From the NCBI GenBank assembly GCA_030633285.1, contig DAOVTC010000017.1:1-11208 (forward strand): a stretch of 11,208 bases of DNA, read 5' to 3'. How positions within the stretch are numbered: position 1 is the stretch's first letter; each line of letters begins with the position of its first letter. Under the pieces are notes generated by a model, which made no database searches, was not told the origin of the DNA, and was given only the letters and a program-made list of their open reading frames with translations. The DNA comes from Flavobacteriaceae bacterium. Lineage in GTDB: Bacteria > Bacteroidota > Bacteroidia > Flavobacteriales > Flavobacteriaceae. The translations under genes were made by a program, and so were the position numbers. Positions 6,553 through 11,208 of the stretch are shown here, in pieces.

Positions 6553-8100
6553 TTATTTTTTTATCACTACAAATTCCGTTCTTCTATTTTGTTGATGTTC
6601 AATTTCTGTACATTCAACACCATTTGAGCATTTATTAACCAATTGAGTTTCACCAAATCCTTTTCCTAAAATTCTTTTTGGATCTGCACCAATTGATATT
6701 AGATAATTAATTGTTTCTGCTGCTCTTCTTTGAGATAGTCTTAAATTATAACCATCACCACCTCTAGCATCAGTATGAGCACCAAATTCAATAACCATAT
6801 TTGGAAATTTGTTCATTAACCTAACTACTTTAGCAAGGTTTTCTTTTGAATCATCTTTAATATTTGCTTCATTTAATTCAAAGAGTATTGATTTAATATT
6901 TAGTATTTCTTTACCATTTTTGGTAATAAATTCTTTTTCATCAAGACTCAGAACAACGATGTTTTCAAAACCATTTACTTTATTTGTAATTAAAATATTT
7001 TCATTTTCAAAATATCCTAATTTATCTCCGGTGATCTTATATGTTTCACCACATTTTAAATTAAAAAAGAATTTTCCATCAGCAAGTGTTTCTAACCTTC
7101 TGATTTGTTCTCCTTTACTATTATATAAAGTGGCAAATGCATTAATTAATGGAAAACCTGTAATTTCATCTTTTAAAACTCCCTCAATAGTTTGGTCACA
7201 AATAGGGTTTATAGTTTCTTGTATAAAAGAGTAAATATCATCATCACCTTTTCCCCCTCTTCTATTAGATGAAAAATATCCTTTTTGTTTTTCATTATCA
7301 ATAATAAATGAAATATCATCTCCACGACTATTCATTGGTTTTCCCAAGTTAATTGGCTCAGAAATGGATTCATCTAATTTGGTCATATATATATCTAAGC
7401 CTCCTAAGCCTCCGGGACGATCAGATGAAAAATATAGAACATTTCCATCAACATACGGTGTGTATTCTTTATATTTTGAATTAATGGTTGAACCCAAATT
7501 TTTTATAGCACCATAATGACCATCATTTACAGAAACAACATACACATCAGTACCTCCAAAACCTCCAGGCATATCCGACACAAAATAAAGTTTCTTTCCA
7601 TCTTTACTCAAAGATGGTTGCCCTGTACTGTAATCATCATTATTAAAGGGTAGTGTCACAATATCTGTCCAGTTTCCATTGCTGCCGATAGTAGCTTTAA
7701 ATATTTTAAGGTTATCTGATTTTAATTCTCCGTGTAAATAATTATTTGAAGTGAAATAAACATCTTTTAAGTCAGGTGAAAAAGCGACCATGGCATCATT
7801 GTATTTTGAATTTACGCTTTTTGAAAATCGCCTTACCTTATTAATTTCCCCTTTTTGATCAACATCACCAATGTATAAATCTAAAAAAAATCGTCCTTGA
7901 CTATCTCGTTTTTTATTGGAAACCCCTGTTTGTCTTGAAGAAGAAAAAACAATTTTATCTTTACCATAAAAAGTAGTTCCAAAATCATAGTTTTTTGAAT
8001 TTGCATCTAAATTTTTTACACTGTAGCTAGCTGCAGTTAATTGAGCTAATACAATACCTGAAATGAAAAAGAAAAATAAAACTAAAATTCGTTTATACAT
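6553..8100 (-). CDS. OmpA-family protein with PD40 repeats (second of a tandem pair)
   Basis: A 515-residue exported protein, probably bound to the peptidoglycan and outer membrane. Signal peptide at 1-19 (cleavage near VLA-QLTA). WD40-like PD40 repeats follow at about 30-295, with LSKDGKKLYFVSDMPGG (164-180), VLYFSSDRPGGLGGLDIY (221-238) and KGYFSSNRRGGKGDDDIY (273-290) as successive blade motifs. A carboxypeptidase-regulatory-like domain spans about 301-385 (EGVLKDEITGFPLINA). The C-terminal OmpA-like domain spans about 400-513: Asp444 in HTDARGG and Arg459 in LSQRRA occupy the two meso-diaminopimelate-binding positions, 15 residues apart as in E. coli OmpA, and two cysteines (491, 497) could form the disulfide near the C-terminus. 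Architecture matches PorE-like T9SS proteins except that no TPR segment is present. It is a paralogue of the gene just upstream, from which it is separated by a terminator, so it may depend on read-through or on its own unseen promoter. A terminator follows it. Confidence 0.9.
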   Translation of the reverse strand: MYKRILVLFFFFISGIVLAQLTAASYSVKNLDANSKNYDFGTTFYGKDKIVFSSSRQTGVSNKKRDSQGRFFLDLYIGDVDQKGEINKVRRFSKSVNSKYNDAMVAFSPDLKDVYFTSNNYLHGELKSDNLKIFKATIGSNGNWTDIVTLPFNNDDYSTGQPSLSKDGKKLYFVSDMPGGFGGTDVYVVSVNDGHYGAIKNLGSTINSKYKEYTPYVDGNVLYFSSDRPGGLGGLDIYMTKLDESISEPINLGKPMNSRGDDISFIIDNEKQKGYFSSNRRGGKGDDDIYSFIQETINPICDQTIEGVLKDEITGFPLINAFATLYNSKGEQIRRLETLADGKFFFNLKCGETYKITGDKLGYFENENILITNKVNGFENIVVLSLDEKEFITKNGKEILNIKSILFELNEANIKDDSKENLAKVVRLMNKFPNMVIEFGAHTDARGGDGYNLRLSQRRAAETINYLISIGADPKRILGKGFGETQLVNKCSNGVECTEIEHQQNRRTEFVVIKK

Positions 8101-8128
8101 AAAATAATAGTAAAATGTTTATACAAAA

Positions 8129-8156
8129 AAAAGCCTATGAATAACCAAAGGCTTTT
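8129..8156 (-). terminator. Rho-independent terminator between the two OmpA-family genes
   Basis: An 8-base stem (AAAAGCCT with AGGCTTTT) around a 12-base loop, followed on the minus strand by a run of T residues reaching eight in total with the stem end. It begins 16 bases past the stop codon of the upstream OmpA gene and ends 28 bases before the start of the next. The long loop suggests partial rather than complete termination. Confidence 0.7.
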
Positions 8157-8172
8157 GAAATTAATAACAGAA

Positions 8173-9825
8173 TTACATTTTTATAATAACAAACTCTGTC
8201 CGTCTATTTTTAGCATGTTGTGCTTCGGTACAATTAATATTATCTGAACACTCATTTATAAGTTGAGACTCACCATAACCTTTACCTGTAATTCTACTAG
8301 CATCAATTCCTTTATCAATTATATAACTAACCGTTGATCTTGCTCTACGAGTTGATAACCAAACATTATAGCCTTCTATACCTCTGGAATCAGTATGAGA
8401 TCCTGATTCAATAATCATCTCAGGATACTTATTCATCAACTCAACGACCTTATCTAATTCTCTTTTAGCTTCCTTATTTAAATAAGAAGAGTTTAATTCA
8501 AAATAAATTGGCTCAATATTTACAATATATGTACTTGGTCTTACTTTAACAATTTCTTCAGGTAGTATTTCAGGCAAACCTTCTGGTTTAGGTTCTGCAA
8601 CAACAATAGGCGTTTCATCTATCATTTCTGAGATACTTCCTGTACCTAGAAGCACGAGTAATTTTAATTTTTTATCAGCTTCATTAGAAGTGGTAAATGA
8701 TTTCGTTTGACTGGTATAGCCTTCTTTTTTCCCTATTAACGTATATGCTGTTTCACAACTTACCGGGATAGCGAAGGCACCTTCATTGTCTACTTCAATT
8801 TCTTTAACAATATTACCCTCAGCATCTTTAATAGCTACTTTAGCTCCAAGAATAATTTCTGTAGTATTCTTATCTCTTACTTCGCCTGTTATTAACTGTC
8901 TACATTTAAATTCAACCGGTTCTTCTTCAATAAAATGAAATAAATCATCATCTCCTTTTCCTCCTGACCTTTTTGAAGAAATATATCCTTTACGTGTCGA
9001 TTCATTAATTATAAACGTAAAATCATCAGCATTTGAATTTATTGGTGCGTTTAGTAATACAGGTTCAGGTGTAAACTCTGACAATTTAGTAGCATACACA
9101 TCTAACCCTCCCATTCCTCCTGAGCGATCAGATGAAAAATATAAAATATATCCATCAACGAAAGGGGAAAATTCTTTAGATGAAGAATTAATTTTAGAAC
9201 CTAAATTTATGGGGTTTCCAAAACCGCTTTCATTAATTTCAGCTTTATATATATCTGTTTGCCCTAAAGTCCCTGGCATATCTGAAATAAAATATAATGT
9301 TTTTTCGTCTTTACTCAAGGCTGGGTGTCCAACTGAATATTGAACGTCATTAAATGGCATTGGTATCACATTTACCCATTCATCTTTATCATTAACTGTT
9401 GCTTTAAACATAGCTAAATTTGTTATTTCTTTTGCATCTCTAGCTAATTGCTTGTTATAATAATTGTTTCGAGTAAAATAAACCGTTTTTAAATCTTTGG
9501 TAAAAACTACATCTGCTTCATGATATCTTGTGTTAACATCTCCTTTTAGAGGTTTTGAATTTAAAAGTTCCCCATCTGGAGAAATATCTGCAGTATATAA
9601 TTCTAAGAAGCGTTGATTGTTTTCAATCCATACATCATTAACTATTGTTATACCTTTTTTAGGTGTGGCATATACTAATCTGTTTTCACCATAAAAAGCG
9701 GTTCCAAAATCAGAATTTTTTGTGTTTATCTCTAAGATTTTGACCGTATATTTTCCTGAGCCTTCTGTTTGTGCAGTTAAAACCCCTATATATAATAAGA
9801 GTAAAATTAAAATGTAATTTTTCAT
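8173..9825 (-). CDS. OmpA-family protein with PD40 repeats (first of a tandem pair)
   Basis: A 550-residue paralogue of the next gene with the same order of parts. Signal peptide at 1-18 (cleavage near LTA-QTEG). PD40 repeats occupy about 27-300, with LSKDEKTLYFISDMPG (170-185), ILYFSSDRSGGMGGLDVY (227-244) and KGYISSKRSGGKGDDDLF (279-296). A carboxypeptidase-regulatory-like domain spans about 308-392 (ITGEVRDKNTTEIILGAKV). Unlike its partner it then has a Pro/Glu-rich linker at about 404-430. The OmpA-like domain spans about 432-548, with Asp479 (HTDSRG) and Arg494 (LSTRRA) at the peptidoglycan-binding positions and cysteines at 526 and 532. It probably anchors an outer-membrane complex to the cell wall. 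It begins 31 bases after porP, with no terminator between, so the two are likely cotranscribed. This neighbourhood suggests a role with the PorP/SprF protein in T9SS-dependent surface display or gliding; that part is inference. Confidence 0.9.
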   Translation of the reverse strand: MKNYILILLLLYIGVLTAQTEGSGKYTVKILEINTKNSDFGTAFYGENRLVYATPKKGITIVNDVWIENNQRFLELYTADISPDGELLNSKPLKGDVNTRYHEADVVFTKDLKTVYFTRNNYYNKQLARDAKEITNLAMFKATVNDKDEWVNVIPMPFNDVQYSVGHPALSKDEKTLYFISDMPGTLGQTDIYKAEINESGFGNPINLGSKINSSSKEFSPFVDGYILYFSSDRSGGMGGLDVYATKLSEFTPEPVLLNAPINSNADDFTFIINESTRKGYISSKRSGGKGDDDLFHFIEEEPVEFKCRQLITGEVRDKNTTEIILGAKVAIKDAEGNIVKEIEVDNEGAFAIPVSCETAYTLIGKKEGYTSQTKSFTTSNEADKKLKLLVLLGTGSISEMIDETPIVVAEPKPEGLPEILPEEIVKVRPSTYIVNIEPIYFELNSSYLNKEAKRELDKVVELMNKYPEMIIESGSHTDSRGIEGYNVWLSTRRARSTVSYIIDKGIDASRITGKGYGESQLINECSDNINCTEAQHAKNRRTEFVIIKM

Positions 9826-9856
9826 AAATTCCCCTTTTTTTATGTTTTATATATAT

Positions 9857-10783
9857 CTAGAAAAACCTAGGTGACTTCAAGTTTTTCTTTGAAAAATCAA
9901 TGTCATATAATAAAATTAATTCATGTGAACCTCCTGGATTAAAATTAGAAAATTCTGATATCGTATAGTCATAAGCATATCCAATTCTAAAGTCAGGGGT
10001 TACTGCAAAATTGATTAACGCACTTAATGAATCACTTATTCTATAACTAGCACCAACCTCTAACCTGTCATACAGTAAAAAATTTGCATTGACATCCATT
10101 GATACCGGTGCGCCTGTTACGCCTTTTAACATTATTGATGGCTTGAACTTCAACGTATTCGATAAATTAAATACATAACCACTTGTTAAAAAATAATGCA
10201 TCTCCTCTGATGCCTCTGTTATTATGCCTCCAGATTTCTTGAAATGTGTCGACTTTAATATATTGGGTACTGAAAACCCTACATAAAACTTATTGGTATA
10301 GTAAAATACTCCTGCTCCAAAATTTGGATATGTTTCATTTATATTATCTTCAAACAACGGATCATTTGGATCTTGTGGTAAAATTATCGATAACAAATTT
10401 ATATCTTGTAATGTTACTCCTCCTTTTAATCCAAATGCTAACCTTCCTTCTTCTGAGGTTGTTAATGTATAGGATAAATCAATATATATGTTTTGCTCTT
10501 TTACCGGACCTATCTCATCGGCTATTACCGAAAATCCCATACCAACTTTTCTGCCTAATGGTGCGTGTACATCAAATGTGGCTGTTTTTGGTGCCCCATC
10601 TACACTTGTCCACTGAGTTCTACCCAATAATCCCAAACTTAACGTCCCTTTTGAACCAGCATAGGCTGGATTTAGAACGTTCATGTTATACATATATTGT
10701 GTATACTGAGGGTCTTGCTGGGCGGAAGAATTTGTGAAATATAATAAAAAACCAAAAACTAAGAAGATTGTTATTTTTTTCAT
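9857..10783 (-). CDS. PorP/SprF-family type IX secretion membrane protein
   Basis: A 308-residue outer-membrane beta-barrel protein. The signal peptide is 1-21 (cleavage after SSA), and the mature chain starts QQDPQYTQYMYNMNVLNPAYAGS, the conserved family opening. Alternating-strand stretches continue to the C-terminus, with glycine- and aromatic-rich turns (for example FGLKGGV and YRISDSLSALINF) and a short C-terminal SPRFF. PorP/SprF proteins take part in T9SS; SprF-type members are needed for secretion of particular type B cargo such as the gliding adhesin SprB. Here the gene follows a type B cargo gene, 156 bases downstream of its stop codon, and precedes an OmpA-PD40 gene, the expected order for such a module. 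Which paralogue (sprF or another porP homologue) cannot be decided from this window. Start chosen at the ATG giving the signal peptide. No TAnnTTTG element is visible upstream. Confidence 0.94.
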   Translation of the reverse strand: MKKITIFLVFGFLLYFTNSSAQQDPQYTQYMYNMNVLNPAYAGSKGTLSLGLLGRTQWTSVDGAPKTATFDVHAPLGRKVGMGFSVIADEIGPVKEQNIYIDLSYTLTTSEEGRLAFGLKGGVTLQDINLLSIILPQDPNDPLFEDNINETYPNFGAGVFYYTNKFYVGFSVPNILKSTHFKKSGGIITEASEEMHYFLTSGYVFNLSNTLKFKPSIMLKGVTGAPVSMDVNANFLLYDRLEVGASYRISDSLSALINFAVTPDFRIGYAYDYTISEFSNFNPGGSHELILLYDIDFSKKNLKSPRFF

Positions 10784-10830
10784 TTGTTAAATTTTAATAA
10801 TTTGACAGATCTACCGTCATTTCATTAGTT

Positions 10831-10847
10831 ATAAGTTGTCAACTTAT
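10831..10847. promoter_or_regulatory. Palindrome upstream of porP, possible operator
   Basis: ATAAGTTG-T-CAACTTAT, two perfect 8-base arms with one spacer base, 48 to 64 bases upstream of the porP start codon. Its symmetry and place in the gap would suit a dimeric regulator site, but no regulator is identified and the arms are AT-rich, so it may be chance. The rest of the gap between the cargo gene and porP shows no other clear signal apart from the terminator. Confidence 0.25.
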
Positions 10848-10891
10848 TTTTATTAAATTATATAACTCTTTACGAGCAATTATATTATATA

Positions 10892-10925
10892 AATTGATAG
10901 AGAGAAATATTTCTCTCTATCAATT
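10892..10925. terminator. Palindromic terminator after the type B cargo gene
   Basis: A perfect 34-base palindrome with 17-base arms (AATTGATAGAGAGAAAT and its complement), starting 14 bases after the cargo stop codon. It folds as a long hairpin, probably opening at its centre to give a small loop. The following minus-strand bases are AT-rich (TATATAATATAAT) but lack a long T run, so it may act as a terminator or as an RNA-stabilising stem. If it terminates, porP needs a separate promoter. Confidence 0.6.
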
Positions 10926-10939
10926 ACTTTTTCAATCAA

Positions 10940-11208
10940 TTAATAATTAACATAAACCCATCCTTTTCTAGGTTTTTCACTACTATCATTAAAATGGAGA
11001 ACATAAAAATATGTTCCTGCAGGTACTAATTTATCATTTCCTAAATTTAAATCTCCTGTTGAATATCCATCCCACCATTGAGGGTTTGCACTTCCTGCGT
11101 TATCATATGAATAAACTTTGCTTCCCCATCTATTATATATTTCTAAAGTGAAATTTGGATATTGGTCTAAACTAGGAATAGTGAATAAATCATTTACACC
11201 GTCACCAT
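10940..11208 (-). CDS. T9SS type B cargo protein, C-terminal sorting domain (5' part cut by window edge)
   Basis: Reading the minus strand from the window edge, 88 complete codons lead to a TAA at 10940-10942. The piece begins GDGVNDLFTIPSL, continues to LEIYNRWGSKVYSYDN, NPQWWDGYSTG and VPAGTYFYVLHFND, and ends KGWVYVNY. These are the hallmarks of the gliding-motility-associated C-terminal domain (CHU_C, T9SS type B sorting domain): the DGVND opening, IYNRWG, WDG, and VPAGTYFY motifs with a short C-terminal strand. The first residue is incomplete (codon xAT, consistent with Asp or Asn of the usual (N/D)GDG). The rest of the gene, which would carry the signal peptide and the surface-exposed body, lies beyond the window. 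The neighbouring porP/sprF gene suggests a partner in secretion. Function of the body is unknown; type B cargo are often large repeat adhesins. Confidence 0.92.
   Translation of the reverse strand, partial: GDGVNDLFTIPSLDQYPNFTLEIYNRWGSKVYSYDNAGSANPQWWDGYSTGDLNLGNDKLVPAGTYFYVLHFNDSSEKPRKGWVYVNY

Noticed and set aside
6435..6638. A plus-strand open frame of 67 codons across the ileS promoter region
   Set aside because: It covers the ileS start, its promoter element and a terminator, and runs into the OmpA C-terminal codons; composition is low-complexity.
6809..7234. A plus-strand open frame of 141 codons opposite the second OmpA-family gene
   Set aside because: It is the reverse of conserved OmpA and regulatory-like domain codons, with phenylalanine/serine-rich nonsense composition.
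8101..8128. Promoter for the second OmpA-family gene
   Set aside because: No TAnnTTTG match or convincing -33 element is present in the short stretch between the terminator and the start codon.
10246..10737. A plus-strand open frame of 163 codons opposite porP
   Set aside because: It is antisense to an unmistakable PorP/SprF gene, has a Leu/Ser/Tyr-rich composition with no domain, and no promoter.
10801..10821. TGAC...GTCA inverted repeat upstream of porP
   Set aside because: Arms of only four bases with a nine-base spacer are expected by chance in this sequence.

Overview
The window is low-GC DNA that reads as a chromosome segment of a marine-type Flavobacteriia/Bacteroidota bacterium. Evidence: a PorP/SprF-family outer-membrane protein, a type IX secretion (T9SS) type B C-terminal sorting domain, PD40-OmpA proteins of the gliding/T9SS type, a long eukaryote-like isoleucyl-tRNA synthetase, a DksA-like protein with a degenerate zinc finger, no Shine-Dalgarno-like sequences, and one TAnnTTTG promoter element. 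No tRNA, rRNA, transposon, CRISPR array or prophage was seen.

Layout. (1) 1-1239, plus strand: a PLP-dependent group II amino-acid decarboxylase, convergent with the next block; the two stop codons lie inside one perfect palindrome (1230-1253) that probably terminates both transcripts. (2) 1244-6447, minus strand: a tight housekeeping operon in the order ileS - dksA-like - exported protein of unknown function - lspA. A Bacteroidota-type promoter element at 6456-6463 fits an ileS start at 6429 rather than 6447. (3) 6553-11208, minus strand: a cell-surface/secretion cluster, in transcription order the 3' end of a T9SS type B cargo gene (cut by the window edge), a porP/sprF-like gene, then two paralogous genes encoding signal peptide + PD40 repeats + carboxypeptidase-regulatory-like domain + OmpA domain. 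Intrinsic terminators follow the cargo gene (10892-10925), the first OmpA gene (8129-8156) and the second (6499-6526). All gaps between genes are under 160 bases.

How the genes fit together. IleRS charges tRNA-Ile, the DksA-like protein probably modulates RNA polymerase, and LspA matures lipoproteins; ileS-lspA linkage is widespread in bacteria. In the second block, type B T9SS cargo proteins usually work with a PorP/SprF-type partner encoded next to them, and the two OmpA proteins probably attach the outer-membrane apparatus to peptidoglycan. I saw no clearly undescribed system. The most interesting points are the swapped GxHH signature in the IleRS active site (associated with mupirocin resistance), the coding palindrome shared by two convergent genes, a terminator-like hairpin within the signal-peptide codons of the gene after dksA, two consecutive genes with no usable ATG start, and the duplicated PD40-OmpA pair behind a PorP/cargo module.
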